Positions 16,245 to 25,172 of a stretch of DNA of 64,000 nt are shown piece after piece. The stretch is from NCBI RefSeq assembly GCF_008369935.1, contig NZ_VTUZ01000007.1, forward strand, positions 62,001 to 126,000, read 5' to 3'. The notes beneath the pieces are model-generated. The model saw nothing but the letters and a program-made list of their open reading frames with translations, was not told where the DNA came from and made no database searches. The stretch is from Paraburkholderia panacisoli (GTDB taxonomy: Bacteria; Pseudomonadota; Gammaproteobacteria; Burkholderiales; Burkholderiaceae). A program made the translations under genes and the position numbers. Within the stretch, counting starts at the first letter, position 1. The number at the start of each line of letters is the position of its first letter.

Positions 16245-17840
16245 ATGGATTCAACCGACCACGATGTCTTGCCTGTCGTCTTGTCCGTCAGCGGCATCGG
16301 CAAGACCTATGCCGAGCCGGTGCTCGCCGACGTCTCGCTGGCGCTGCGCGCCGGCGAGGTACTGGCGTTGACCGGCGAAAACGGCGCTGGCAAGAGTACG
16401 CTGTCCAAAATTATTGGCGGGCTGGTCGAGCCGACCACCGGCACGATGCGCCTGGGCGGCGAGCCCTACGCGCCAGCGAGCCGCACCGAGGCCGAGGCGC
16501 TCGGCGTGCGCATGGTGATGCAGGAACTGAACCTGCTGCCGACCTTGTCGGTGGCCGAGAACCTGTTCCTGAACCGCCTGCCGCGCCTGGGGGCGTTCAG
16601 CTTCGGCTGGATCGACCGCCGCAAGCTGCGCGACGACGCGCGGCACGCGATGGCGCAAGTCGGGCTCGACGCGATCGATCCCGACACGCTGGTCGGCGAA
16701 CTCGGCATCGGGCATCAGCAGATGGTGGAGATCGCCCGCAACCTGATCGACGACTGCCGCGTGCTGATCCTCGACGAGCCGACCGCGATGCTGACCGCGC
16801 GCGAAGTCGACCTGCTGTTCGAGCAGATCGGACGGCTGAAGTCGCGCGGCGTCGCGCTGGTCTATATCTCGCACCGGCTCGAGGAGCTGGCGCGGGTGGC
16901 CGGGCAGGTCGCGGTGCTGCGCGACGGCCGGCTGGTGCACGTCGACGCGATGGCCCGGCTGACGAGCGAGCAGATCGTCACGTGGATGGTCGGGCGCGAA
17001 CTCGGCGAGCGGATCGATCTGGGTGTGCGCAACATCGGCGCGCCGCTGTTGAAGGTCGAGCGGCTGGCGCGCGGCAAGGTGGTGCGCGACGTGTCGTTCG
17101 ACGTGCGCGCGGGCGAGATCTTCGGCATCAGCGGTCTGATCGGCGCGGGCCGCACCGAGCTGATGCGGCTGATCTACGGCGCCGACCGCAAGGACAGCGG
17201 CACGGTGTCGCTCGCCGCGGCGCCGGGCGCGCCGCCCACGCCGGTGCGGATCGATTCGCCGTCGGACGCGGTGCGCGCGGGCATCGCGCTGATCACCGAA
17301 GACCGCAAAGGCGAAGGCCTGCTGCTGCCGCAGCCGGTTGCGGCCAACGTGTCGCTCGGCAACATCGGCGGCGTGGCGCGGCACGGCATCGTCGATGCGA
17401 AGCGCGAGAACGCGCTGGCGCAAAAGCAGATCGACGCAATGCGGATTCGCAGTTCGGGGCCGGGCCAGATCGTGGGCGAGCTGTCGGGCGGCAATCAGCA
17501 GAAGGTCGTGATCGGCCGCTGGCTGGCGCGTGAGAGCCGCGTGCTGTTATTCGACGAACCTACGCGCGGCATCGACGTCGGCGCGAAGTTCGATATTTAT
17601 GGCTTGATGGGCGCGCTGGCTCGCGAAGGACGCGCGCTCGTCGTGGTGTCGAGCGACCTGCGCGAGCTGATGCTGATCTGCGACCGGATCGGCGTGATGT
17701 CCGCGGGCAGCATGACGGGCGTGTTCGAGCGCGATAGCTGGTCGCAGGATGCGTTGCTGGCCGCCGCGTTCGCCGGCTACCGCGGCCGCGAGGCGCTGCT
17801 GCACGTCCCCGACACCAACGAAGCAGGGAGTCTGTCATGA
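16245..17840 (+). CDS. rbsA: Ribose-type ABC transporter ATPase, two ABC domains
   Basis: A 531-residue fusion of two nucleotide-binding domains, as in RbsA/XylG/MglA. The first has Walker A G-E-N-G-A-G-K-S-T at 44-52, Q loop M-Q-E-L-N-L-L and Walker B V-L-I-L-D-E-P-T. The second has a degenerate Walker A (G-L-I-G-A-G-R-T-E, near 300), the signature L-S-G-G-N-Q-Q-K and V-L-L-F-D-E-P-T-R-G-I-D-V-G. This asymmetry is normal for the family. It energises import through RbsC. Its stop overlaps the rbsC start in ATGA. Confidence 0.9.
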   Translation: MDSTDHDVLPVVLSVSGIGKTYAEPVLADVSLALRAGEVLALTGENGAGKSTLSKIIGGLVEPTTGTMRLGGEPYAPASRTEAEALGVRMVMQELNLLPTLSVAENLFLNRLPRLGAFSFGWIDRRKLRDDARHAMAQVGLDAIDPDTLVGELGIGHQQMVEIARNLIDDCRVLILDEPTAMLTAREVDLLFEQIGRLKSRGVALVYISHRLEELARVAGQVAVLRDGRLVHVDAMARLTSEQIVTWMVGRELGERIDLGVRNIGAPLLKVERLARGKVVRDVSFDVRAGEIFGISGLIGAGRTELMRLIYGADRKDSGTVSLAAAPGAPPTPVRIDSPSDAVRAGIALITEDRKGEGLLLPQPVAANVSLGNIGGVARHGIVDAKRENALAQKQIDAMRIRSSGPGQIVGELSGGNQQKVVIGRWLARESRVLLFDEPTRGIDVGAKFDIYGLMGALAREGRALVVVSSDLRELMLICDRIGVMSAGSMTGVFERDSWSQDALLAAAFAGYRGREALLHVPDTNEAGSLS

Positions 17841-18910
17841 CCGATCAATCGTTGCGCGAAGCGTCGGGCGGCAAGCAGGGCGGCACCCCCGCACAGGCGA
17901 ACGCGGGTGCGAACGCAAACGTCGTGCCGCCGGCCGATCCTTCGGCGCCGCTTGCGAGCGGCAAGCCGGCCGGCACGCGGCTCGGCTTTTCGAACTACCT
18001 CGGTCTGGCCGGCGCGCTGCTGGCGATGATCGTGCTGTTCTCGCTGCTGAGTTCGCACTTTCTGACCTACGACACGTTCAGCACGATCGCCAATCAGATT
18101 CCGGATCTGGTGGTGATGTCGGTGGGGATGACCTTCGTGCTGATCATCGCCGGGATCGATCTGTCGGTGGGGTCGGTGCTGGCACTGGGGGCGTCGGTGG
18201 TGAGCGTGGCCGCGCTGAAGTGGGGCTGGGGGCCCTTGCCGTCGGCGCTGCTCGGCGTCGCGGCGGCGGCGCTGACCGGCACCATCACCGGCGCGGTGAC
18301 GGTCGGCTGGCGGATTCCGTCCTTCATCGTGTCGCTCGGCGTGCTCGAAGCGGCGCGCGGTTTGGCGTATCAGATGACCAATTCGCGCACCGCCTATATC
18401 GGCGATGCGTTCGACTTCCTGTCGAACCCGATCGCGATCGGCATTTCGCCGGCGTTCCTGATCGCGGTCGCGGTGATGGTGATCGCGCAACTGGTGCTCA
18501 CGCGCACGGTGTTCGGCCGCTATCTGGTCGGCATCGGCACCAACGAGGAAGCGGTGCGGCTCGCGGGCGTCAATCCGCGCCCGTACAAGGTCGTGGTGTT
18601 TGCGCTGATGGGCGCGCTGTCGGGGCTCGCCGCGCTGTTCCAGATCTCGCGTCTGGAAGCGGCCGACCCGAACGCGGGCGTCGGCACGGAGCTGCAGGTG
18701 ATCGCGGCCGTGGTAATCGGCGGCACCAGTCTGATGGGCGGGCGCGGCTCGGTGATCAGCACGTTTTTCGGCGTGTTGATCATTTCGGTGCTGGCGGCCG
18801 GGCTCGCGCAGATCGGCGCGAACGAGCCGACCAAACGCATGATCACCGGCGCGGTGATCGTGGTGGCGGTGGTGCTGGACACCTATCGGAGCCGGCGCAA
18901 GCGCGCCTGA
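17837..18910 (+). CDS. rbsC: Ribose-type ABC transporter permease
   Basis: A 357-residue permease with roughly ten membrane segments after a 45-residue polar, alanine/glycine-rich N-terminal extension. Family marks include L-I-I-A-G-I-D-L-S-V-G-S (about 100) and G-G-T-S-L-M-G-G-R-G-S near 295-305, the loop contacting the ATPase. It forms the membrane channel with RbsA. The four-base ATGA overlap with rbsA implies coupled translation. The long polar N-terminus is longer than in the E. coli protein. Confidence 0.9.
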   Translation: MTDQSLREASGGKQGGTPAQANAGANANVVPPADPSAPLASGKPAGTRLGFSNYLGLAGALLAMIVLFSLLSSHFLTYDTFSTIANQIPDLVVMSVGMTFVLIIAGIDLSVGSVLALGASVVSVAALKWGWGPLPSALLGVAAAALTGTITGAVTVGWRIPSFIVSLGVLEAARGLAYQMTNSRTAYIGDAFDFLSNPIAIGISPAFLIAVAVMVIAQLVLTRTVFGRYLVGIGTNEEAVRLAGVNPRPYKVVVFALMGALSGLAALFQISRLEAADPNAGVGTELQVIAAVVIGGTSLMGGRGSVISTFFGVLIISVLAAGLAQIGANEPTKRMITGAVIVVAVVLDTYRSRRKRA

Positions 18911-19057
18911 GCCGGGGTTCGTGGAAGCGGCGCGATGGAAGTTGGATTAGCGGTAACGCATAGGCATTCATAAGTTGGGTCTGTCTTCGAAGAAGACGTC
19001 CGGTGGGTCGCCAGGTGGCGCGGCCGGCGGGAAAAACAGGCAGGAGAGCAACAGGTT

Positions 19058-20098
19058 ATGACGACGATCAAGGATGTGGCAGCCGTGGCGGGCGTGTCGT
19101 TCACGACGGTATCGCACGTGGTGAACAACTCGCGGCCGGTGTCGGCCGACGTGCGCGCGAAGGTCGAGCACGCGATCCGTGAACTGCACTATGTGCCGTC
19201 GGCGGTGGCGCGCTCGCTGAAGGCGCGCGCGACGGCGACGATCGGCCTCGTGGTGCCGAACAGCACCAACCCGTATTTCGCGGAACTGGCGCGCGGGATC
19301 GAGGACGGCTGCGCGCGCAACGGCTACTGCGTGTTCTTCTGCAATTCCGACGACGACCCCGCCAAGCAGCGCAACTATCTGCGCGTGCTGCAGGAAAAGC
19401 GCATCGACGGGCTGATCGTCGCGTCCGCGGGCGACGACGCGGTGCTCGCGCAAACGCTCGCCGACGCGCACGAACCGCTGGTGATCGTGGATCGCAACAT
19501 CGAAGGCCTGAACGCGGACCTGGTGCAGATCGACCACGAAAAGGGCGCGTATCTTGCCACTCGCCATCTGCTGGAGCTGGGGCACGTGCGGATCGGTTGC
19601 ATCACCGGGCCGGTGCAGACGGCGGTCAGCGCGATGCGGGTACACGGCTTCATCCGCGCGATGACCGAGCGCGGCATCGAGATTCCGCCTGACGCGATCG
19701 TCGAGAGCGATTTTTCGGGGACGGGCGGCCATCGCGCGGCCGGGCAACTGTTCGATACGGTCAAGCCGTCGGCGATTTTCGCCGGCAACGACATGATGGG
19801 CATCGGCGCGCTGCGCGCGGCCGCCGAACGCGGCATCAACGTGCCGCACGACTGCTCGATCATCGGTTTCGACGACATCGAGCTGGGCCGTTTCACCTAT
19901 CCGGCGCTGTCGACGGTCGGGCAATCGGTGCGTGCGCTCGGCGACATGGCTGCGCAGACGCTGATCGAGCGGATCGCCGGGAGCTCGTCGGGCAGCGTTC
20001 GCGCGCCGGGCCGCCGGCGCGTCGTGTCGCCGCGGTTGATCGTGCGCGAATCCACCGCGACGTGGGCCGGTGCGGCGCAGCGCGATCTGGCCGCTTGA
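19058..20098 (+). CDS. rbsR: LacI-family ribose operon repressor
   Basis: A 346-residue LacI/GalR regulator. The helix-turn-helix reads T-I-K-D-V-A-A-V-A-G-V-S-F-T-T-V-S-H-V-V-N at the N-terminus. The hinge A-V-A-R-S-L-K and the effector domain follow (I-G-L-V-V-P-N-S-T-N-P-Y; G-N-D-M-M-G-I-G-A). The recognition helix T-T-V-S-H is like that of PurR/RbsR, matching the operator at 14841-14854. AGGAG lies upstream. The gene lies 147 bases behind rbsC and in front of rbsK. Confidence 0.85.
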   Translation: MTTIKDVAAVAGVSFTTVSHVVNNSRPVSADVRAKVEHAIRELHYVPSAVARSLKARATATIGLVVPNSTNPYFAELARGIEDGCARNGYCVFFCNSDDDPAKQRNYLRVLQEKRIDGLIVASAGDDAVLAQTLADAHEPLVIVDRNIEGLNADLVQIDHEKGAYLATRHLLELGHVRIGCITGPVQTAVSAMRVHGFIRAMTERGIEIPPDAIVESDFSGTGGHRAAGQLFDTVKPSAIFAGNDMMGIGALRAAAERGINVPHDCSIIGFDDIELGRFTYPALSTVGQSVRALGDMAAQTLIERIAGSSSGSVRAPGRRRVVSPRLIVRESTATWAGAAQRDLAA

Positions 20099-20144
20099 GC
20101 GGGCCTGCAGCGTGAACACGCTGCGTGACATCGAGGAGAAGCGA

Positions 20145-21074
20145 GTGGCAAGCAATGAACCGCGCTCACGCGTGACGGTGGTCGGCAGCCTGAACATGGA
20201 CCTCGTGGTGCGCGCGCCGCGTCTGCCACATCCCGGCGAGACGCTCGCCGGCCATACGTTCGCGCAGGTGGCGGGCGGCAAGGGCAGCAACCAGGCGGTC
20301 GCGGCGGCGCGGCTCGGCGCGCGGGTGTCGATGCTCGGCTGCGTCGGCGCGGACGCCAATGGCGCGCAACTGCGCGTCGGGCTCGAAGCGGAGGGGATCG
20401 ACTGCGCGGCGCTCGAAACCGGCAAAGAGGCGAGCGGCGTCGCGCTGATCGTCGTCGACGACGCGAGCCAAAACGCGATCGTGATCGTCGCGGGCAGCAA
20501 CGGCGAAGTGACGCCCGAAACGATTGCCCGTCACGAAGCCGTGCTGGCGGCCGCCGACGTGGTGGTCTGCCAGCTCGAAACGCCGCCGGCCGCGGTGCGC
20601 GCTGCGCTGGCCGCGGCGCGGCGGCTCGGCAAGACGGTGATCCTGAATCCCGCGCCCGTCACCGGCCCATTGCCCGCCGACTGGCTGCCGCTGATCGACT
20701 ACCTGATTCCGAACGAGCTGGAAGCGGCGGCGCTGACCGGGCTGCCGGTCGATTCTCCGGAGGACGCGGCGCGCGCCGGCGCCGCGCTGCACGCGGCCGG
20801 TGCGCGCAACGTGCTGGTGACGCTCGGCGCGCGCGGCGTGCACGCGACACTCGACGGCGCGGCCGCCGCGCTGTTTGACGCGCCGCGAGTGAAAGCGGTC
20901 GACACGACCGCTGCAGGCGATACGTTCATCGGCGGATTCGCGGCGCAGCTTGCGCAGGGCGCGAGCGTCGATGCCGCGATCCGCTTCGCGCAGCGCGCCG
21001 CGGCGCTGTCGGTGACGCGCGCCGGTGCGCAGCCGTCTATTCCCACTAGCGCGGAGCTTGACGCGTTGGGCTGA
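20145..21074 (+). CDS. rbsK: Ribokinase
   Basis: A 309-residue PfkB-family kinase of ribokinase type. Marks are V-V-G-S-L-N-M-D-L-V near the start, the sugar-binding G-G-K-G-S-N-Q-A-V-A-A-A-R-L (about 39-52) and the C-terminal D-T-T-A-A-G-D-T-F-I-G-G-F with the catalytic aspartate. It phosphorylates ribose to ribose-5-phosphate after import. The GTG at 20145 is preferred because GAGGAGA lies five to six bases ahead; longer in-frame starts overlap the rbsR end. Its presence supports ribose as the transported sugar. Confidence 0.88.
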   Translation: MASNEPRSRVTVVGSLNMDLVVRAPRLPHPGETLAGHTFAQVAGGKGSNQAVAAARLGARVSMLGCVGADANGAQLRVGLEAEGIDCAALETGKEASGVALIVVDDASQNAIVIVAGSNGEVTPETIARHEAVLAAADVVVCQLETPPAAVRAALAAARRLGKTVILNPAPVTGPLPADWLPLIDYLIPNELEAAALTGLPVDSPEDAARAGAALHAAGARNVLVTLGARGVHATLDGAAAALFDAPRVKAVDTTAAGDTFIGGFAAQLAQGASVDAAIRFAQRAAALSVTRAGAQPSIPTSAELDALG

Positions 21075-21372
21075 TTTGCAGCGGCGCCAGGCACGCCGCC
21101 GATCCCGTTCTTCCCGTGGTGCTTGCCCATTGATGGTGCTTCTGCGCATATTTTTGGCGCCTGCGCTGCACCACGCCTTAGCTGCTTTACCCGGTCAATC
21201 CAGGCAGCAACATTACTCCGACACGCTGCCGGTCAAGCAAACCCCGCTCCTTTCCCATGCCACGACGCTGCGGCGAGTCGGTCAAAGCCACGCGCCTCGC
21301 CATCCGACCCCGACAGTGCTTTGTAATTTCTTCCATTCTCTTTCACGCTTTTCTTCATACTATATAAATAAT
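21075..21372. other. Gene-free stretch after rbsK, AT-rich at its right end
   Basis: No gene or convincing terminator for rbsK is seen. From about 21315 the DNA becomes strikingly AT-rich (for example ACTATATAAATAATT near 21358-21372), just upstream of the flagellar-type promoter. Confidence 0.45.
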
Positions 21373-21399
21373 TCAAGGACGCGGTTCCTGTGCCGTAAA
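21373..21399 (+). promoter_or_regulatory. Candidate FliA (sigma-28) promoter of the chemoreceptor gene
   Basis: TCAA (21373-21376), a 15-base spacer and GCCGTAAA (21392-21399) closely match the flagellar sigma consensus TAAA-N15-GCCGATAA in order and exact spacing. The next gene encodes a chemoreceptor, a typical FliA target. Confidence 0.6.
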
Positions 21400-21503
21400 C
21401 GAAGTAACTAGAGCACTTCTTCGAAAAGTGCCAGAACGTATACGCCACACGTTGCTTCGCACTGCGTATGCAGCCTCACATTTGCCGGGCACAGGAACCA
21501 GAC

Positions 21504-23273
21504 ATGTTGAACAAGAGCATTACGATCAAGGCACGGATTGGCCTTACGATGGCTTTTCTCGCCGCGCTGCTGGTCGCGATCGGCGTTTTCGGGCTGATCG
21601 GCATGAGCCGTTCGAACGACGCTTATAAGGACACCTTCACCGGCGCAATGCCGAGCGCGGTCAATGTCGGCAACGCCGAGCTGTACGCGGCGCGCGAACG
21701 TCTGGCACTCGACCGCGCCGCGTTCATGGCCGGCACGCCCGAATCGGCGCCGACGCTGGAGCGCGCGCGCCTGATGCGTAGCACCTCCGACGCATGGTGG
21801 AAAAAGTATCTCGACCTGCCGCGCGGCGCCGAAGAGGACCGCATCGCGCAGGAGGTCGCCGCCAAACGGGACACGCTGCACCGGCAGATGGACGCGTTCG
21901 CGGCGATCGTCTCGGCGAACGACCAGGCCAAGCTGATCGACGGCGCCAAGCTGCTGCAGTCCACCTACAACGATCTGGCCAACGCCGACGAGGCGCTGCG
22001 CAAGGTCCAGTTCGACTCGGCGAAGCAGGGCTATGACGCCGCGCAAGGCAGCTTCGACGTGTTTCGTATCGTCAGCATGGGCGCGCTGGCCATCGGCATC
22101 GTGGCCGCGGCGCTGTCGTACCTGACGCTGAGCCGCTCGATCGCGCGGCCGCTCGGCGAAGCGCTCGGTCATTTCGACGCGATCGCCGCCGGCGATCTGC
22201 GCCGTCCGGTCGTCGTCACCTCGCGCGACGAAATGGGGCAACTGCTCGACGGCATCGCCAAAATGCAGCGCAGCCTCACCGAAACGGTGCACGCGGTGCG
22301 CAGCGGCACCGAGTCGATCGCGACCGCGACGCGGCAGATCGCCGCCGGCAATATCGACCTGTCCTCGCGCACCGAAGAGCAGGCCTCGGCGCTGCAGGAA
22401 ACCGCGTCGAGCATGGAAGAGCTGACCGGCACGGTCAAGCAGAACGCCGAGAACGCCCGCCAGGCCAGTTCGCTCGCGGCCAACGCGTCGGAGATCGCCA
22501 ACAAGGGCAGCGCGGTGGTCGGCCAGGTGGTCGGCACGATGGGCGACATCAACCAGAGCTCGGCGAAGATCGCCGACATCATTTCGATCATCGAAGGCAT
22601 TGCGTTCCAGACCAACATCCTCGCGCTGAATGCGGCCGTCGAAGCGGCGCGCGCCGGCGAGGAAGGGCGCGGCTTCGCGGTGGTGGCGGGCGAGGTGCGC
22701 AGCCTCGCGCAACGCTCGTCGGCGGCGGCCAAGGAAATCAAGGAGCTGATCGATACCTCGGTCGAGCGGGTGCAGTCGGGCTCGGCGCTGGTCGACGAAG
22801 CGGGCCGCACAATGACCGAGATCATCGGCGCGGTGCAGCGCGTGACGGACATCATGGGCGAGATCGCGGCGGCGTCGGAAGAGCAGAGCGGCGGCATCGA
22901 CCAGGTGGCGCGCGCGGTCACGCAGATGGACGAAGTCACGCAGCAGAACGCGGCGTTGGTCGAGGAAGCCGCCGCAGCGGCGTCGTCGCTCGAAGATCAG
23001 GCGGGCAAGCTGCGTACCGCGGTGGCCGTGTTCCAACTCGACGAAGGTGGTTACAAGGCACCTGCGAAGGCACCCGTGAGCGCAGCGCCGAAGCGCGCCT
23101 TGACGCCGGCGCGCCCGACGGGCGCTCGCAAGATTTCGTCCACGAATTCACAGCCCGCCGCGCATGGCGCGGCGGTGACGAAGACTCGCGCGGCCATCAC
23201 GCCCGCGCATGCTCCCGCCAAAGCCATTGCGGCGGCAAGCGCGGGCGGTGATCAGGATTGGGAAACGTTCTGA
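21504..23273 (+). CDS. Methyl-accepting chemotaxis protein with C-terminal WETF tether
   Basis: A 589-residue chemoreceptor. N-terminal membrane helix (about 10-32), a periplasmic four-helix-bundle domain to about 190, second membrane helix near 195-215, HAMP domain, then a long signalling domain. The hairpin tip contains the invariant [18 protein letters not shown]. The last five residues are D-W-E-T-F, the pentapeptide that docks CheR and CheB on high-abundance receptors, after a flexible alanine/proline-rich linker. The start at 21504 matches the family; earlier in-frame codons lack support. A FliA-like promoter lies 105 bases upstream. Confidence 0.9.
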   Translation: MLNKSITIKARIGLTMAFLAALLVAIGVFGLIGMSRSNDAYKDTFTGAMPSAVNVGNAELYAARERLALDRAAFMAGTPESAPTLERARLMRSTSDAWWKKYLDLPRGAEEDRIAQEVAAKRDTLHRQMDAFAAIVSANDQAKLIDGAKLLQSTYNDLANADEALRKVQFDSAKQGYDAAQGSFDVFRIVSMGALAIGIVAAALSYLTLSRSIARPLGEALGHFDAIAAGDLRRPVVVTSRDEMGQLLDGIAKMQRSLTETVHAVRSGTESIATATRQIAAGNIDLSSRTEEQASALQETASSMEELTGTVKQNAENARQASSLAANASEIANKGSAVVGQVVGTMGDINQSSAKIADIISIIEGIAFQTNILALNAAVEAARAGEEGRGFAVVAGEVRSLAQRSSAAAKEIKELIDTSVERVQSGSALVDEAGRTMTEIIGAVQRVTDIMGEIAAASEEQSGGIDQVARAVTQMDEVTQQNAALVEEAAAAASSLEDQAGKLRTAVAVFQLDEGGYKAPAKAPVSAAPKRALTPARPTGARKISSTNSQPAAHGAAVTKTRAAITPAHAPAKAIAAASAGGDQDWETF

Positions 23274-23379
23274 TCGCGGGTCAGCACCGTTCCTCAGGCA
23301 AGCCTTCTCGCAACATTCGTTCCCGATGACGCAGCGAGAGCCAAGCAAGCCGCCGAGCTGAAAGCGTCATATCGAAAGA

Positions 23380-23409
23380 CCGCGACTGCCAGAAAGTCGC
23401 GGGTTTTTT
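23380..23409 (+). terminator. Terminator after the chemoreceptor gene
   Basis: CCGCGACT (23380-23387) pairs perfectly with AGTCGCGG (23395-23402) around a seven-base loop and is followed by G and six T residues. Confidence 0.85.
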
Positions 23410-23648
23410 CATGGTGCGCGCAGTGACTAACGTTTGCGTCTGCAGAGCGCACCCTGGCGGGCCTCGCGATCCGGTACATTGACGGGCGCGGCCATGGCTT
23501 GTCGTGGCGGCATCGCTCACGCAGCGTCGATCCGGCGCAATGCCGTCGGCCCACGATGATTGCCTGCCTTCAGCCGCACGCAACCCATGGCTTCCCCCAA
23601 CCCTCGAGCCTGATGAACCTCTCAATGCGCCAGCCAGAAAGGACCGAC

Positions 23649-24410
23649 ATGACGCCACACGACCTCGCGCAACGCCTCGTCGAAGCACGCCGGCAGCATC
23701 GCCCAATCGACGCGCCCGCCCCCGACAGCCTGCCGCCCGATGCGGCAACCGCCTATGCGATCCAGCAGGCGGTCATCGCGGGCCTCGGCGACTCGACGGG
23801 TGCGTGGAAGATCGGCGCGCGGGCGCCGGGCGGCGCTGCCGCGGGTGCGCCGATTCCGGCGTCGGTCGTGCTGCCGTCGCCGGCGCGGCTCGCGCATGGC
23901 GGGTTCTTCCGGGTGCTGGTGGAGCTGGAGATCGCCTTTCGCTTCGCCGAGGCGATCGAGCCGCGCGGCCGCGCGTATGCGCGCGACGAAGTGCTCTCGA
24001 AGGTTGGGGTGGTGCTGCCAGCCATCGAGATCGTCGACAGCCGTTTCAGCGAATGGCCGAACGTCGCGCCGCTCGCGCAACTGGCCGATGCGCAGAACAA
24101 CGGCGCGCTGATCACCGGGCACCCGCTCGCTTATGCGGGTCTCGCACGCGGCTTCGACTTCGTTTCACCCGAACTGGAGCTGAGCTTCGACGGCGACTCG
24201 CTGGTGCCGGAGGTCACAGGCAACCCTGCGGGCGACCCGCGCGAGCTGCTGGTGTGGTTCGTCAACCATTGCGCCGCCATGGGCATCACGATCGAACCGG
24301 ACTGGACGCTCACCACCGGTTCGTACGTCGGCGCACACAGGGTGGACAAGCCGGGCATCGTGCGCGGCCATATCGACGGCCTCGGGGAAGTGGAGATCGA
24401 GCTGACCTGA
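23649..24410 (+). CDS. 2-keto-4-pentenoate hydratase-like protein (FAH superfamily)
   Basis: A 253-residue enzyme of the MhpD/hydratase branch of the fumarylacetoacetase fold. Conserved parts are A-Y-A-I-Q-Q (about 37), G-A-W-K-I-G-A (about 51), the metal-binding type V-E-L-E-I-A-F-R-F (about 94-102) and P-A-I-E-I-V-D-S-R (about 122). Relatives hydrate 2-hydroxypenta-2,4-dienoate in aromatic meta-cleavage, yet no meta-pathway genes adjoin it. The start at 23649 follows AAAGGA. It is a single-gene unit enclosed by terminators at 23380-23409 and 24470-24500. The substrate is uncertain. Confidence 0.75.
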   Translation: MTPHDLAQRLVEARRQHRPIDAPAPDSLPPDAATAYAIQQAVIAGLGDSTGAWKIGARAPGGAAAGAPIPASVVLPSPARLAHGGFFRVLVELEIAFRFAEAIEPRGRAYARDEVLSKVGVVLPAIEIVDSRFSEWPNVAPLAQLADAQNNGALITGHPLAYAGLARGFDFVSPELELSFDGDSLVPEVTGNPAGDPRELLVWFVNHCAAMGITIEPDWTLTTGSYVGAHRVDKPGIVRGHIDGLGEVEIELT

Positions 24411-24469
24411 ACCGATCACGGCGCGCACTTCATAGCGCGGATGTAACAGCAAATTACGAAGCTTCATTC

Positions 24470-24500
24470 AAACGGCTGCCAGGGGCGGCCGTTTTATTTT
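24470..24500 (+). terminator. Terminator after the hydratase gene
   Basis: AAACGGCTGCC pairs with GGCGGCCGTTT (one G-T wobble) around a three-base AGG loop, followed by TTATTTTT. The stem covers 24470-24494. Confidence 0.85.
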
Positions 24501-24501
24501 T

Positions 24502-25172
24502 GTGGCATCCGCGTCAGCGGCTTTGCCGTATACACCTATGAAAACACACGGCTGTGTTGTCGTGATGCAGTCATGCGTGCGGCGACCCTCCGAGCGACGC
24601 GGTCAATCGAGATGCGCGGCGCTCGTGGCTCGCGCAACGATTCAAAGTGTGGGTTCGCTCGAGCGTGTGGAACCCAAAGCCGTCATGCGTTGACGAACCG
24701 CGGGGATGATGTGTGAGCGAACATGTAACAGACGCATGCGCAGGTAGACCGAACGCATGGGTCGCGCGTTGATGAAGAAAAACGTGAGCAGGCATGAAAA
24801 CCGCATGACGTCTGCACGTTCAGCAAAAAAGTGTGCGTACGCAGACAGCGTGTCCGGCGCAACAGCGGGATCGTTCGCTATGAGAGCGCGTGCGTTGCGA
24901 TGCAGTGATGCGGGATTTGCAGTGCCGTTGCATGAGGACGGCGCAGTAGAGAGCGCAACGTCAGCGTGAGATTGGATGCGATGTGCGTGCAAGATTGTAG
25001 GTGGTCGAAATTTTGTTTCCAAGTGAGGAATGTTGGGAGGCGGGTACGGCGCGATTTTCGCAACGTAGTTCGTGAAAAAAAATTTAAAAGGGTTTAGGAT
25101 GAATTCGAGCGATGTCGTTTCCGAATAGCGCGCCGCGCACGACATCGGTCTAGACTTCGGCGAGGAGGTAGC
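24502..25172. other. 671-base gene-free leader region before prkA
   Basis: No supported gene. Base composition is lower in GC than the flanks and G-rich relative to C on the plus strand, with repeated GCATGCG/GTGCGT words. A small hairpin AACACA-CGGC-TGTGTT lies at 24543-24558. Near the gene there is an A-rich run (about 25075-25090). The region probably holds promoter and regulatory sites for the prkA cluster, which in enterics is under stress or nitrogen control; I found no acceptable sigma-54 element. Confidence 0.45.

Noticed and set aside
24757..24969. A 70-codon plus-strand frame in the prkA leader.
   Set aside because: No ribosome site, atypical composition, no recognisable domain or membrane/signal pattern.
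24502..25000. Sigma-54 promoter candidates (for example near TGGCATCCGCG and TTGGATGCGATG).
   Set aside because: The invariant GG and GC doublets are one base off the required spacing in each case.
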